64,000 nucleotides of DNA from Belnapia sp. F-4-1 (lineage in GTDB: Bacteria; Pseudomonadota; Alphaproteobacteria; Acetobacterales; Acetobacteraceae). The first letter of the stretch is position 1. Each line of letters starts with the position of its first letter. The stretch covers positions 1,818,819-1,882,818 of the forward strand of contig NZ_KN676113.1 in the NCBI RefSeq assembly GCF_000802185.1. The letters run 5' to 3'. The position numbers and the translations under genes are program-made. Below the pieces are notes generated by a model, which saw nothing but the letters and a program-made list of their open reading frames with translations, searched no databases and was not told the DNA's origin. Below, one piece after another: positions 17,401 through 25,977 of the stretch.

Positions 17401-18322
17401 TCCGGTCGTCGGCGTGCCGCCGATGGTGGAGCACGGAGCGCCGAAGGGTCCGGTCGAGGCCGTGTTGGACGACGTGCCAGTGGTTGGGCCGGTGGTGAAG
17501 CCCGAGGCGCCGGAGGCTGTCGATCCTGTGGTGCCGGCGGCTGGCCCGGTCGTCGGCGTGCCGCCGGTGGCGGAACATGGGACGCCGAAGGGCCCGGTCG
17601 AGGCCGTGTTGGACGACGTGCCGGTGGTTGGGCCGGTGGTGAAGCCCGAGGCGCCCGAGGCTGTCGATCCTGTGGTGCCGGCGGCTGGCCCGGTCGCTGG
17701 CGTGCCGCCGGTGGTGGAGCATGGAGCGCCGAAGGGTCCGGTCGAGGCCGTGTTGGACAACGTGCCGGTGGTTGGGCCGGTGGTGAAGCCCGAGGCGCCG
17801 GAGGCTGCCGTTCCCGTGGTGCCGGCGGCTGGCCCGGTCGCCGGCGTACCGCCGGTGGTGGAGCATGGAGCGCCGAAGGGCCCGGTCGGGACCGTGCCAG
17901 AGGAAGCCGGCCCGGCAATGCCAGTCGTCAAGCCGGCGACTGAACCGCTACCGGTGGCCGGTCAGGATGGGGCGGCAGATACGCCAAAGGCGATAGGCGT
18001 GACGCAGGAGGCGGCTCAGGAGCCTCTGGGCAAGCCTGTCGCGGCGCCGGGCGTGGATCAGCTGGACAAGGCCGGTTCCACGGAAAACCATGAGGAGGTG
18101 AGGACGGCTGAGCCCGAGACGTACGACCACACGGTGCTGACGGGGTCGGACAGCTTCAGCTTCAAAGGTTCAGGAAGCGGTCCGGATGAGATGATGTTGG
18201 ACACTGAAACGCATCACATCCTGCCGGCTTCGGAAATCGTGGGTGGGCTGACGGCCGAGCCCGTGCCGTCGTATGAGGTTCTGCCGGATCACCCGGTGCT
18301 GCCGGACTACCACCTCAGCTGA
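14450..18322 (+). CDS. large repeat protein of unknown function (16 x ~48-residue repeats)
   Basis: 1,290 residues. The ATG at 14450 has GGGAG 8 bases upstream. Three parts: an Ala-rich N-terminal region (about 1-411) that begins with a charged 70-residue segment (MGIDQWQRASMFRRGRAQAD, then SQKELQESAQRWARARLKER), has no signal peptide and shows alternating hydrophobic/Ala-rich stretches; sixteen tandem Pro/Val-rich repeats (about 412-1149) with recurring VVGPVVKPEAPEAVDPVV, AGPVAGVPP and EHGAPKGPVEAVLD blocks; and a C-terminal unique tail ending in LPDHPVLPDYHLS. Differences between repeats are mostly silent in this frame, which supports real coding. No family is recognised. A surface or secreted structural role, or a spacer role, is conceivable but unproven. 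It is convergent with selO, 23 bp away. Confidence 0.8.
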   Translation: MGIDQWQRASMFRRGRAQADASFLEPGEIARPSRPPPAPLSQKELQESAQRWARARLKERVVSPEMAGLGLTAAMLAAVLNNLGPQAGMPVAEALPGTAPDQAAGRSGGSGGAGGTVMAGAEAGSALEQGGSDFGIAAHGGRIAVATVDRPMARGTTIIPSNILRAEADAWAVREAGFAGAVIGKAGLLAETAMGLGLMQAAEARVVGGVDAALLTASQAKAVAEAGKAAKTAEGAKAVAQGEEAAQPQAPPGDTMHVAPVRAVVVGQAAAAQASQPVADADDGVVAWAAPSPALASATKVDVAVAGPVLDIAGFELLKTAPLPVLSKAAVVEVKAYHAGSVVETVQRADTAAGTVASARPDAVTGHAAPAGVAAVVVTVADAVGHAASAAAESALKVPGLVAPTVAVPAAVGPVVKPEVSGAVDPVVPAAGPVAGVPPVVEHGAPKGPVEAVLDNVPVVKPGVVDPEVPAAGPVAGVPPVVEHGAPKGPVEAVLDDVPVVGPVVKPEAPEAVDPVVPAAGPVAGVPPVVEHGTPKGPVEAVLDNVPVVKPEVSGAVDPVVPAAGPVAGVPPVVEHEAPKGPVEAVPVVGPVVKPEAVDPVVPAAGPVAGVPPVVEHGTPKGPVEAVLDDVPVVGPVVKPEAPEAVDPVVPAAGPVAGVPPMVEHGAPKGPVEAVLDDVPVVGPVVKPEAPEAVDPVVPAAGPVAGVPPMVEHGAPKGPVEAVLDDVPVVGPVVKPEAPEAVDPVVPAAGPVAGVPPVVEHGAPKGPVEAVLDNVPVVGPVVKPEAPEAVDPVVPAAGPVAGVPPVVEHGAPKGPVEAVLDNVPVVGPVVKPEAPEAVDPVVPAAGPVAGVPPVVEHGAPKGPVEAVLDDVPVVGPVVKPGAVDPVVPAAGPVAGVPPVVEHGAPKGPVEAVLDNVPVVGPVVKPGAVDPVVPADGPVAGVPPMVEHGAPKGPVEAVLDDVPVVGPVVKPEAPEAADPVVPAAGPVVGVPPMVEHGAPKGPVEAVLDDVPVVGPVVKPEAPEAVDPVVPAAGPVVGVPPVAEHGTPKGPVEAVLDDVPVVGPVVKPEAPEAVDPVVPAAGPVAGVPPVVEHGAPKGPVEAVLDNVPVVGPVVKPEAPEAAVPVVPAAGPVAGVPPVVEHGAPKGPVGTVPEEAGPAMPVVKPATEPLPVAGQDGAADTPKAIGVTQEAAQEPLGKPVAAPGVDQLDKAGSTENHEEVRTAEPETYDHTVLTGSDSFSFKGSGSGPDEMMLDTETHHILPASEIVGGLTAEPVPSYEVLPDHPVLPDYHLS
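15683..17896 (+). repeat. tandem 144-bp coding repeats, 16 units
   Basis: Full units are 144 bp (48 codons); units 1, 2, 4, 5, 11 and 12 are shortened in the first third, always in multiples of three. Units 6 (16346-16489) and 7 (16490-16633) appear identical base for base, implying recent duplication. Elsewhere units vary mainly at third codon positions (CCT/CCG, GGT/GGC, GCA/GCG, CAT/CAC), with a few recurring replacements (Asp/Asn, Val/Met, Ala/Thr). The array is prone to copy-number change and to misassembly from short reads. Confidence 0.9.
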
Positions 18323-18345
18323 GGCGTAACCGCCGGAGCGGGTGC

Positions 18346-19824
18346 TCAGGTGCCGCAGAAGGTCTGCAGCACGCGCTGTTCCGGCTCGGGCGGGGCGGCG
18401 TAGCGGGCGTGGTGGGGCTGATCCTCGAAGGGACGGGCGAGAACGGACAGCAACTCCTCGAAGGGGGCGAAATCCTCGCGCTTGGTGGCGGCGGCGAGGG
18501 CGGCCTCCACCATGTGGTTGCGCGGGATGAAGGCCGGATTGACGGCGCGCATGGCGGCGGCGCGAGCGCCAGGGGCGAGGCTTTCCAAGGCGAGGCGGGC
18601 GCGCCATTGGGCAGCCCAGGGGGCGTAGCCGCCGGTGGTGGCGAAGAGGGCTGCGAGGTCGGCATCGGCGGCGGGGTCGGCGGCGGCCTCGCAGAGCAGG
18701 CGGAAGGTCTGGGTGAAGTCGGCGCCGGCCTCCTGCATCGCACCCAGCAGGGCGGCGACGAGGGCGGCATCCTCCTCGCGCGCCGTGGCGAGGCCGAGCT
18801 TGCGGCGCATCCCATCGAGCCAGGCGGCCTGGAATTGGGCGACGAAGCCGGTGAGCGATTCCTGGGCGAGGTCGACGGCCTTCTGCTCGTCCTCGGCGAG
18901 GAGGGGGAGAAGGGCTTCGGCCAGGCGGGCCAGGTTCCATTGCAGGATGCGCGGCTGGTTGCCGTAGGCGTAGCGGCCGGCATGGTCGATGGAACTGAAT
19001 ACCGTTGATGGATCGTAGTGGTCCATGAAGGCGCAGGGGCCGTAGTCGATCGTCTCCCCGGAGACGGTGGTGTTGTCGGTGTTCATCACGCCATGGATGA
19101 AGCCGACCAGCATCCATTGCGCGACCAGCTGCGCCTGGCGGGCGATGACCCCTTCGAGCAGGGCGCGATAGGGCGCCTCGGCGGCGGCGGCGTCCGGATA
19201 GTGGCGGGCGATGACGTGGTCGGCGAGGAGGCGGACGGCCTCGGCATCGCCGCGGGCGGCGAAGAACTGGAAGGTGCCGACGCGGATATGGCTGGCGGCG
19301 ACGCGGGTGAGCACCGCGCCGGGTAGCGCCGTCTCGCGGAAGACCTGATCGCCGGTCAGCACCGCGGCGAGGGACCGGGTGGTCGGGATGCCGAGGGCGA
19401 ACATCGCCTCGCTGATGATGTATTCGCGCAGGACCGGGCCGAGGGCGGCGCGGCCGTCGCCGCCGCGGGAGAAGGGCGTGCGGCCGGAGCCCTTCAATTG
19501 CAGGTCGCGGCGGGCGCCGTCGCGGCCGGCCACCTCGCCGAGCAGGATGGCGCGGCCATCGCCGAGTTGCGGGTTGAAATGGCCGAATTGGTGCCCGGCA
19601 TAGGCCTCGGCGATGAAGGCGGCGCCCTCGGCGACGCGGTTGCCGGCGAGGATCTCGACGCCTTCGGGGCTGGCGAGCGCCGCCGGGTCGAGGCCGAGAT
19701 CCGCGCAGAGCGGCAGGTTCAGCTTCACCAGGCGCGGGGCGCTGACCGGCTGGGGGGCCATGCGGACGAAGAAGCGCTCGGGAAGCCGGGCGTAGCTCGT
19801 ATCGAAGGGGATCTGGACGGGCAT
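18346..19824 (-). CDS. selO: SelO/YdiU protein adenylyltransferase (pseudokinase-fold AMPylator)
   Basis: 492 residues, usual length. Conserved blocks are present: [19 protein letters not shown] near residue 75, the [19 protein letters not shown] block near 110, [19 protein letters not shown] (the metal-binding Asn/Asp region) near 245, and [15 protein letters not shown] near 290. SelO enzymes transfer AMP from ATP to Ser/Thr/Tyr residues of other proteins and are linked to redox stress. A C-terminal cysteine three residues from the end (FCGT) is the position where eukaryotic SelO carries selenocysteine. It stands alone between the repeat protein and the NYN protein genes. Confidence 0.93.
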   Translation of the reverse strand: MPVQIPFDTSYARLPERFFVRMAPQPVSAPRLVKLNLPLCADLGLDPAALASPEGVEILAGNRVAEGAAFIAEAYAGHQFGHFNPQLGDGRAILLGEVAGRDGARRDLQLKGSGRTPFSRGGDGRAALGPVLREYIISEAMFALGIPTTRSLAAVLTGDQVFRETALPGAVLTRVAASHIRVGTFQFFAARGDAEAVRLLADHVIARHYPDAAAAEAPYRALLEGVIARQAQLVAQWMLVGFIHGVMNTDNTTVSGETIDYGPCAFMDHYDPSTVFSSIDHAGRYAYGNQPRILQWNLARLAEALLPLLAEDEQKAVDLAQESLTGFVAQFQAAWLDGMRRKLGLATAREEDAALVAALLGAMQEAGADFTQTFRLLCEAAADPAADADLAALFATTGGYAPWAAQWRARLALESLAPGARAAAMRAVNPAFIPRNHMVEAALAAATKREDFAPFEELLSVLARPFEDQPHHARYAAPPEPEQRVLQTFCGT

Positions 19825-19904
19825 GGGGGGTTCCTCGGCGCGTCGCGCGGCGCGCCTCTGCCGGTAATGCCTCGTTCAACGCCCCCAGGAGCCAGGGTTC
19901 CGGG

Positions 19905-20837
19905 CTAGGGTTCCTCGGGCGCGCGCGGCGCGTCGGACAGGGGGGCGAGGTCGGGCTGCTGGAGCGAGGGCGGGGCGTGGCGGCGCGGGTCGTAGAGCCA
20001 GCCGCCGCCGGGGCCGGATTCCAGCACCAAGTCCTCGGCGCCCTCGATCAGCCGGGCGAGGGTGCCGGCGCCGCCGAAGCGGCTGCGGCGGACCCAGCCG
20101 CCGAGCTCCAGATGGATGCGCTTGCCGAGCGCGGGCAGGTGCAGCGGCGCCTCGGCGGCCGCGACCAGGCGGCGCAACGTGGCGAGGATGGCGGCGCGCT
20201 GGGCGGTGGGCTCCATCGGGTCGCCAGTGGGATCGCTATTGGGATCGTTGGAGGGGCCGGGCGGGTCGGCTTCGGCGGGGATGGTGATGTCGGCGAATTC
20301 GCCCAAGGGGATCACTTGGTCCGCGGCGGCGCGGAGGGCGGCGGCGGCACTGTCCGGGGCGATCACCATGATGCGGCGGTCATGCTCGCGCAGCCGGTGC
20401 AGCAGCGGGGTGAAGTCGCTGTCGCCGGAAAGGATCAGCATTTCCTCGAAGCGCGTCGGGTGGCCCAGCGCCTCATGGATGTCGAGCGCCATGACGATGT
20501 CGGCGGCGTTCTTCAGCCGGGCAAGGCGGGGGCAATCGACCACGGTGAAGCCGGCGCGGACGAAGTCGGCGCGGAAGCGGCTGTAGTAGAGGCGGGGCTG
20601 GCCGAGCCAGCCGGCCAGCTCGCCATTCGGCTCCGGCTCGGTCCAGCCGGCCGGGTTCAGGTAGCAGCGGCGGACCAGCAGGCGGCGGGGGCCGCCGGGA
20701 GCGCCGTCGGCGAGCCAGGCGAGCCAGCGGGTGGGGTGGGAGGCGAAATTCCAGGCTGCCCATTCGTCGATGGCGACGAGCCCGGCGAAGACATTGTCGA
20801 AATCAAGATAGAGCGCCGCCCGGCGAGGTTCCGTCAC
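19905..20837 (-). CDS. NYN-domain (PIN-like) putative nuclease with C-terminal winged-helix-like region
   Basis: 310 residues from a GTG at 20837 preceded by a purine-rich GGAGGGGAGGAG. The N-terminal NYN domain carries acidic residues of a PIN-like active site: LYLDFDNVF at about 9-17, LKNAADIVMALD near 107-118 and ILSGDSDFTPLL near 134-145. A Pro/Asp-rich linker (about 193-212) leads to a region (LHLPALGKRIHLELGGW, GAGTLARLIE) that resembles an OST-HTH/LOTUS RNA-binding fold. NYN proteins are predicted RNases. Divergent from thrS. Substrate unknown. Confidence 0.83.
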   Translation of the reverse strand: MTEPRRAALYLDFDNVFAGLVAIDEWAAWNFASHPTRWLAWLADGAPGGPRRLLVRRCYLNPAGWTEPEPNGELAGWLGQPRLYYSRFRADFVRAGFTVVDCPRLARLKNAADIVMALDIHEALGHPTRFEEMLILSGDSDFTPLLHRLREHDRRIMVIAPDSAAAALRAAADQVIPLGEFADITIPAEADPPGPSNDPNSDPTGDPMEPTAQRAAILATLRRLVAAAEAPLHLPALGKRIHLELGGWVRRSRFGGAGTLARLIEGAEDLVLESGPGGGWLYDPRRHAPPSLQQPDLAPLSDAPRAPEEP

Positions 20838-20983
20838 GAGCTCCTCCCCTCCATTGACCTGACTTCACTGACCCTGGGCGAAACAATTGGGGGCGGCAGC
20901 CGGTCCCGCAAGCACGGCGCTTGACGCGGGCGGGCGAGGCTGCCCATGGTCCCGCCCCTTTCCTCGAGGACAAAGCCAGAGCC

Positions 20984-22942
20984 ATGCCTGCGATTACCCT
21001 GCCCGACGGTTCCGTCCGCGCCTTCGATGGGCCGGTGACGGGCACTACCGTCGCGGCGGCGATCGGGCCGGGGCTCGCCAAGGCGGCGCTGGCGATGCAG
21101 GTCGACGGCGTGACGCGCGACCTCGCCATGCCGATCGAGCGGGATGCGGCGGTGCGCTTCATCACGCGGCGCGACCCGGAGGCGCTGGAGATGATCCGGC
21201 ACGACGCGGCGCATGTGCTGGCCGAGGCCGTGCAGGCGCTCTACCCGGGCACGCAGGTGACGATCGGGCCGTCGATCGAGAACGGCTTCTACTACGACTT
21301 CGCCCGCAACGAGCCTTTCACGCCCGAGGATTTCGGCGCCATCGAGGCGAAGATGCGGGAGATCGTGGCGCGCAACGCGGCCTTCGTGCGGTCCGTCATG
21401 CCGAGGGAGGAGGCGATCGGCTTCTTCGAGGCGCGGGGCGAGAAGTACAAGGCGCAGCTGATCCGCGACCTGCCGGAGACGGAGGAGATCAGCCTCTATT
21501 CCCAGGGCGACTGGATCGACCTTTGCCGCGGGCCGCACATGCGGGGCACGGGGGATGTCGGCACGGCCTTCAAGCTGATGAAGGTGGCCGGGGCCTATTG
21601 GCGGGGCGACCACCGCAACGCCATGCTGAGCCGCATCTACGGCACCGCCTGGCGCGACCAGAAGGAGCTGGACGCCTATCTCCATCAGCTGGAGGAGGCG
21701 GAGAAGCGCGACCACCGCAAGATCGGCCGCGAGATGCACCTGTTCCACCTTCAGGAGGAGGCGACGGGAAGCATTTTCTGGCATCCGAAGGGGTGGAAGC
21801 TCTACCGGACGCTTGAGGACTACATGCGGCGCCGGCTGGATGCGACGGCCTATCAGGAGGTGCGGACGCCGCAGCTGCTCGACCGGAAGCTGTGGGAGGC
21901 TTCCGGGCACTGGGAGAAGTTCCGCGAGGCGATGTTCATCGCGCGGGTCGAGGACGAGGACGAGAAGGATCGTGTTCTCGCGCTTAAGCCGATGAACTGC
22001 CCGTGCCATGTGCAGATCTTCAACCAGGGACTGCGCAGCTACCGGGAGCTGCCCTTGCGGATGGCTGAGTTCGGCGCCTGCCACCGCTACGAGCCGAGCG
22101 GGGCGCTGCATGGAATCATGCGGGTGCGCGCCTTCACCCAGGACGATGCGCATATCTTCTGCACCGAGGAGCAGATCGCGGCCGAGACGGTGGAATTCGT
22201 AGCCCTTCTCTCCTCGATCTACCGGGATCTCGGCTTCGAGGAATTCCGGGTGAAGTTCAGCGACCGGCCGGCGACACGGGCCGGGACGGACGCGGTGTGG
22301 GACCAGGCGGAAGGGGCGTTGCGCGAGGCCTGCCGGACGGCAGGCGTCGAGTACACCCTCAACCCGGGCGAAGGGGCCTTCTATGGGCCGAAGCTGGAAT
22401 TCGTGCTGCGGGACGCCATCGGGCGGGATTGGCAGTGCGGCACCTTGCAGGTGGATTTCGTCCTGCCGGAGCGGCTCGGGGCGGAGTATGTCGCCGAGGA
22501 CGGGTCGCGCAAGCGGCCGGTGATGCTGCACCGGGCCATCCTCGGTAGCTTCGAGCGGTTCATCGGCATCCTGATCGAGCAGCATGCCGGGCGCTTCCCG
22601 CTCTGGCTGGCGCCGGTGCAGGTGGTGGTGACGACCATCGTCTCGGACGCCGACGGCTATGCGCGGGAGGCGGCGGCGGCGCTGGCGAAGGCCGGCATCC
22701 GCGTCGAACTCGATCTGCGCAACGAGAAGATCAACCGCAAGGTGGTCGACCATATCGAGCAGCGGGTGCCGGTGCTGGCCGTGGTCGGGCGGCGGGAGGC
22801 AGAGGAGCGGACGCTCGTGCTGCGCCGCCTGCCGGGGCGCGAGCAGCAGGCGCTGCCGCTGGAGGAGGCGGTTCGCCTCCTCTCGGCCGAAGCCTTGCCG
22901 CCGGATCGTGCAGAGGCCGCGCCGATGGTTGCAGCGGCGTGA
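20984..22942 (+). CDS. thrS: threonyl-tRNA synthetase
   Basis: 652 residues from the ATG at 20984 ([10 protein letters not shown]). Domains: TGS (about 1-62), editing/second additional domain (about 63-225, with [11 protein letters not shown] near 77 and the zinc-type CRGPHM motif), the class II catalytic core (about 240-535, with [22 protein letters not shown] and the motif 3 region [13 protein letters not shown]) and the anticodon-binding domain (about 540-640). It charges tRNA-Thr with threonine. No T-box leader is visible upstream. The gene is followed by infC after 53 bp, an order common in bacteria. Confidence 0.96.
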   Translation: MPAITLPDGSVRAFDGPVTGTTVAAAIGPGLAKAALAMQVDGVTRDLAMPIERDAAVRFITRRDPEALEMIRHDAAHVLAEAVQALYPGTQVTIGPSIENGFYYDFARNEPFTPEDFGAIEAKMREIVARNAAFVRSVMPREEAIGFFEARGEKYKAQLIRDLPETEEISLYSQGDWIDLCRGPHMRGTGDVGTAFKLMKVAGAYWRGDHRNAMLSRIYGTAWRDQKELDAYLHQLEEAEKRDHRKIGREMHLFHLQEEATGSIFWHPKGWKLYRTLEDYMRRRLDATAYQEVRTPQLLDRKLWEASGHWEKFREAMFIARVEDEDEKDRVLALKPMNCPCHVQIFNQGLRSYRELPLRMAEFGACHRYEPSGALHGIMRVRAFTQDDAHIFCTEEQIAAETVEFVALLSSIYRDLGFEEFRVKFSDRPATRAGTDAVWDQAEGALREACRTAGVEYTLNPGEGAFYGPKLEFVLRDAIGRDWQCGTLQVDFVLPERLGAEYVAEDGSRKRPVMLHRAILGSFERFIGILIEQHAGRFPLWLAPVQVVVTTIVSDADGYAREAAAALAKAGIRVELDLRNEKINRKVVDHIEQRVPVLAVVGRREAEERTLVLRRLPGREQQALPLEEAVRLLSAEALPPDRAEAAPMVAAA

Positions 22943-22995
22943 GGCAAGCCCCATAAAGTAACGCTCTACCCCTTTCACTGCGACAGGAGACGACC

Positions 22996-23535
22996 ATAGC
23001 CAGAGGCCCCGTTTCGAATCAGCCGCCGACGCGCGACGGCCCGCGCGTCAACGAGGATATTCGCGTCCCCCAGGTGCGGCTCATCGACCAGGAAGGCGAG
23101 ATGATCGGCGTCATGTCCGCGCGCGATGCGCTGCTGCGGGCCTATGATGCCGGGCTCGATCTGCTCGAGATCAGCCCCAATGCCGTGCCGCCGGTGTGCA
23201 AGATCACCGACTACGGCAAGTTCAAGTACGAGCAGCAGAAGAAGGCGAACGAAGCCCGCAAGCGGCAGAAAGTCGTCGAGATCAAGGAAGTCAAGGTCCG
23301 TCCGAACATCGACGACCATGACTACGAGGTCAAGATGCGCCAGATGAAGAGCTTCATCGGCGAGGGCGACAAGGTCAAGGTCACGCTGCGTTTCCGTGGC
23401 CGCGAGATGGCGCACCAGGATCTCGGCATCAAGGTATTGGAGCGGATCCGGGTTGAACTTGGCGAGACCATCAAGGTCGAGCAGATGCCGCGCCTCGAGA
23501 ACCGCCAGATGATCATGGTGCTGGCGCCGAAGTAA
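22996..23535 (+). CDS. infC: translation initiation factor IF-3, with AUA start codon
   Basis: 179 residues if initiated at ATA (22996-22998). Frame and homology continue upstream of the first ATG (23074): the codons after ATA read [20 protein letters not shown], matching the usual IF-3 N-terminus. AGGAG (22985-22989) lies 6 bases before the ATA, ideal spacing. The core has [20 protein letters not shown] and the C-terminal domain [20 protein letters not shown]-3 binds the 30S subunit and rejects non-canonical start codons. A rare start on its own mRNA is the known autoregulatory device (AUU in E. coli). It is therefore likely self-limiting here too. rpmI and rplT do not follow. Confidence 0.93.
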   Translation: MARGPVSNQPPTRDGPRVNEDIRVPQVRLIDQEGEMIGVMSARDALLRAYDAGLDLLEISPNAVPPVCKITDYGKFKYEQQKKANEARKRQKVVEIKEVKVRPNIDDHDYEVKMRQMKSFIGEGDKVKVTLRFRGREMAHQDLGIKVLERIRVELGETIKVEQMPRLENRQMIMVLAPK

Positions 23536-23551
23536 CCCGAGGCTTGACTGA

Positions 23552-23621
23552 GAGGGTGCGAGGCCTTACGGCTCCCGCCCTCGGGTCGCCCCGAACCAGA
23601 CGGTCCCCTGCCGGGCAGGGG
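23552..23621 (+). terminator. two stem-loops between infC and ffh
   Basis: Stem 1 pairs 23552-23562 with 23572-23582 (11 bp with one mismatch and one G-U). Stem 2 pairs 23605-23610 with 23616-23621 around a CCGGG loop. Neither is followed by a clear T-run, so either could be a Rho-independent-like terminator of infC, an mRNA-stabilising structure or a short palindromic repeat. Confidence 0.4.
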
Positions 23622-23692
23622 GCTCCGCCGCTCCGCGAAGGCTCGCGCAGCGGCGCGTTCTGTTTTGGGCGGGCCGGATGTAAAGGGTGACC

Positions 23693-25090
23693 ATGTTCGA
23701 GGCATTGTCCGGCAAGCTGAACGGGGTCTTCGACCGGTTGCGCCGCCGCGGCGCGCTGACCGAGGCCGACGTGAACGAAGCGCTGCGCGAGGTGCGCGTG
23801 GCGTTGCTGGAGGCCGATGTCGCGCTGCCGGTGGTCAAGGACCTCACGGCCAAGGTGCGGGAGCGGGCGGTCGGCGTCGAGGTGCTGCGGAGTGTCTCGC
23901 CGGCGCAGCAGGTCATCAAGATCGTCAACGACGCGCTGGTCGAGGCGCTGGGGGGCGGCGAGGGCGATAGCGGGGCGCGGGGGCTCGACCTCAATGCGCC
24001 GTCGCCGGTGCCGATCCTGATGGTCGGCTTGCAGGGCTCGGGCAAGACCACGACTTCGGGCAAGATCGCGCTGCGGCTGAAGAACCGCGAGAAGAAGAAG
24101 GTGCTGCTCGCCTCGCTCGACGTCCACCGGCCGGCGGCGCAGCTGCAGCTGGAGACGCTGGCGAAGCAGGTCGGTGTTGCGAGCCTGCCGATCGTGGCGG
24201 GGGAGACGCCCCTGCAGATCGCGGCGCGCGCCATGGATCTCGGGCGGCGCGAGCTGTTCGATGTGGTGGTGCTGGATACCGCCGGGCGCCTCGCCATCGA
24301 CGAGGCGTTGATGGACGAGGTCGCGCAGGTCAAGGCGGCGACGCGGCCGCACGAGACGCTGCTCGTCGTCGATGCGATGACGGGCCAGGATGCTGTCAAC
24401 ACCGCGCGGGCTTTTCAGGACAAGGTGGGCGTCAGCGGCATCGTCATGACGCGGATCGACGGCGATGCGCGCGGCGGCGCGGCGCTGTCGATGCGGGCGG
24501 TGACGGGCGCGCCGATCAAGCTGCTGGGCGCGGGCGAGAAGCTCGATGCGCTGGAGGACTTCCACCCGGACCGCATCGCCGGGCGCATCCTCGGCATGGG
24601 CGACATCGTCTCGCTGGTCGAGCGGGCGGCGGAGACCATCGACCAGGCGGAAGCCGAGAAGATGGCGGCCCGGATGCAGAAGGGCCAGTTCAACCTGGAA
24701 GACTACGCCAATCAGCTGAAGCAGATCGGCAAGATGGGCTCGCTCTCCGGCATCCTCGGCATGCTGCCGGGCATCGGCAAGATGAAGCAGCAGATCGAGG
24801 GGGCCAATCTCGACCAGACCATCCTCAAGCGTCAGGCGGCGATCATCGGCAGCATGACGCCGAAGGAGCGGCGGGCGCCCGACATCATCAAGGCCTCGCG
24901 CAAGCGGCGCATCGCCGCCGGCAGCGGCGCCACGGTGCAGGAGGTCAACCGCCTGCTCAAGCAGTTCGACGAGATGTCCGCGATGATGAAGCGGATGAAC
25001 AAGCTCGGCCAGAAGGGGCTGATGCGGGGTGGCCTCGGCGCCCTGCTCCCCAAGGGGATGAACCTCCCCGGCGGCCGGAAGCCTTTCTGA
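23693..25090 (+). CDS. ffh: signal recognition particle GTPase Ffh
   Basis: 465 residues. N domain about 1-95 (FDRLRRRGALTEADVNEALR), then the G domain with GLQGSGKTTTSGKIA (about 107-121), DVHRPAAQLQLE, DTAGRLAID and TRIDGDARGG; then the methionine-rich M domain from about 325 (IGKMGSLSGILGMLPGIGKM, MTPKERR, RKRRIAAGSG). It binds 4.5S RNA and targets nascent membrane proteins to FtsY and SecYEG. A GTG two codons upstream (23687) is possible, but the ATG at 23693 fits homologues. It lies 27 bp upstream of rpsP and may lead the ribosomal operon. Confidence 0.96.
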   Translation: MFEALSGKLNGVFDRLRRRGALTEADVNEALREVRVALLEADVALPVVKDLTAKVRERAVGVEVLRSVSPAQQVIKIVNDALVEALGGGEGDSGARGLDLNAPSPVPILMVGLQGSGKTTTSGKIALRLKNREKKKVLLASLDVHRPAAQLQLETLAKQVGVASLPIVAGETPLQIAARAMDLGRRELFDVVVLDTAGRLAIDEALMDEVAQVKAATRPHETLLVVDAMTGQDAVNTARAFQDKVGVSGIVMTRIDGDARGGAALSMRAVTGAPIKLLGAGEKLDALEDFHPDRIAGRILGMGDIVSLVERAAETIDQAEAEKMAARMQKGQFNLEDYANQLKQIGKMGSLSGILGMLPGIGKMKQQIEGANLDQTILKRQAAIIGSMTPKERRAPDIIKASRKRRIAAGSGATVQEVNRLLKQFDEMSAMMKRMNKLGQKGLMRGGLGALLPKGMNLPGGRKPF

Positions 25091-25117
25091 TACCACTCAA
25101 GGAGTAGAACCAGGACC

Positions 25118-25447
25118 ATGGGTCTCAAGATTCGCCTCGCCCGCGCCGGCGCCAAGAAGCGCCCCTACTACCACATCGTCGTGGCCGACAGCCGCAGCCC
25201 GCGCGACGGCCGCTTCATCGAGAAGGTGGGCAGCTACAACCCGATGCTGCCCTCCGACCATGCCGACCGCATCCGCCTCGAGGACGAGCGGATCAAGCAT
25301 TGGCTCGGCGAGGGTGCCGTCGCCACCGACCGCGTGGCGAAGTTCCTCGGCAAGGCCGACCTGGCGCCGATGCCGGTGTTCAACGAGCAGCCGAAGCAGT
25401 CCGCGCCGAAGAAGAAGGCGCAGGAGCGCGCCGCCGCGGTGGGCTGA
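25118..25447 (+). CDS. rpsP: 30S ribosomal protein S16
   Basis: 109 residues. The universal N-terminus is intact ([20 protein letters not shown]) with [17 protein letters not shown] following. AAGGAG precedes the ATG at about the right distance. The C-terminal tail (after residue 85) is Lys/Ala-rich and variable, as usual in alphaproteobacteria. It is the first gene of the conserved rpsP-rimM-trmD-rplS group for 30S assembly and tRNA modification. Confidence 0.97.
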   Translation: MGLKIRLARAGAKKRPYYHIVVADSRSPRDGRFIEKVGSYNPMLPSDHADRIRLEDERIKHWLGEGAVATDRVAKFLGKADLAPMPVFNEQPKQSAPKKKAQERAAAVG

Positions 25448-25464
25448 GTCAAGGGAGCTGACCG

Positions 25465-25977
25465 GTGGCTGGTACGCGCATCCTGGTGGGGGAGATCGGC
25501 AGGCCGCACGGTGTGCGCGGCCTGGTGAAGCTGCGCAGCTTCACCGCCGACCCTGCCGCGATTGCCGGGTACGGGCCGCTGACGGATGAGGCGGGGGTGC
25601 GGCACTTCGGCATCACGCTGCTGGCCGAGGGGCTGGCGCGGGTCGAGGGCATCGCCGACCGGGATGCGGCAGCGCGGCTGACCGGGACCCTGCTCTATGC
25701 CGAGCGCGACAGGCTGCCGCCGCCGGACGAGGAGGAATACTACCTCGCCGACCTGATCGGCCTTCGGGCCGAGACGGAGGCGGGGGAGGGCCTCGGGGCA
25801 ATTCGTGCCGTGGAGGACCATGGCGCGGGGGCCTTCCTCGTGCTGGAGGGTCCGCCCGAGCGGTTGGTGCCCTTCACGCGGGCGGCGGTGCCGGTGGTCG
25901 ATCTGGCGGGCGGGCGCGTCGTCGTCGTGCTGCCGGATGAGGTTGTCGTGCCGCCGACGGCGGAGGATGCCGCATGA
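25465..25977 (+). CDS. rimM: ribosome maturation factor RimM
   Basis: 170 residues from a GTG at 25465 with AAGGGAG 8 bases upstream. The N-terminal barrel holds [20 protein letters not shown]; the PRC-barrel C-terminal half begins at [12 protein letters not shown] and has [18 protein letters not shown]. RimM binds S19 and assists 16S rRNA processing of the 30S head. It overlaps trmD by ATGA, the standard arrangement in this operon. Confidence 0.96.
   Translation: MAGTRILVGEIGRPHGVRGLVKLRSFTADPAAIAGYGPLTDEAGVRHFGITLLAEGLARVEGIADRDAAARLTGTLLYAERDRLPPPDEEEYYLADLIGLRAETEAGEGLGAIRAVEDHGAGAFLVLEGPPERLVPFTRAAVPVVDLAGGRVVVVLPDEVVVPPTAEDAA

Noticed and set aside
15323-17866. Long antisense open frames over the repeat array (847, 778 and 775 residues)
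   Set aside because: The 144-bp unit is a multiple of three and contains no stop in several frames, so open frames repeat automatically. Substitutions between units are silent in the plus frame but change residues in the codon-aligned antisense frame, and the plus frame has the ribosome binding site and unique flanks.
15683-17896. CRISPR array
   Set aside because: Units are contiguous 144-bp coding repeats without unique spacers and no cas genes are present.
20834-22978. 714-residue minus-strand open frame
   Set aside because: Antisense shadow of thrS; His/Arg/Pro-rich composition without motifs.
23074-23535. infC starting at the first ATG
   Set aside because: Would remove conserved N-terminal residues and has no good ribosome binding site; the ATA at 22996 has both.
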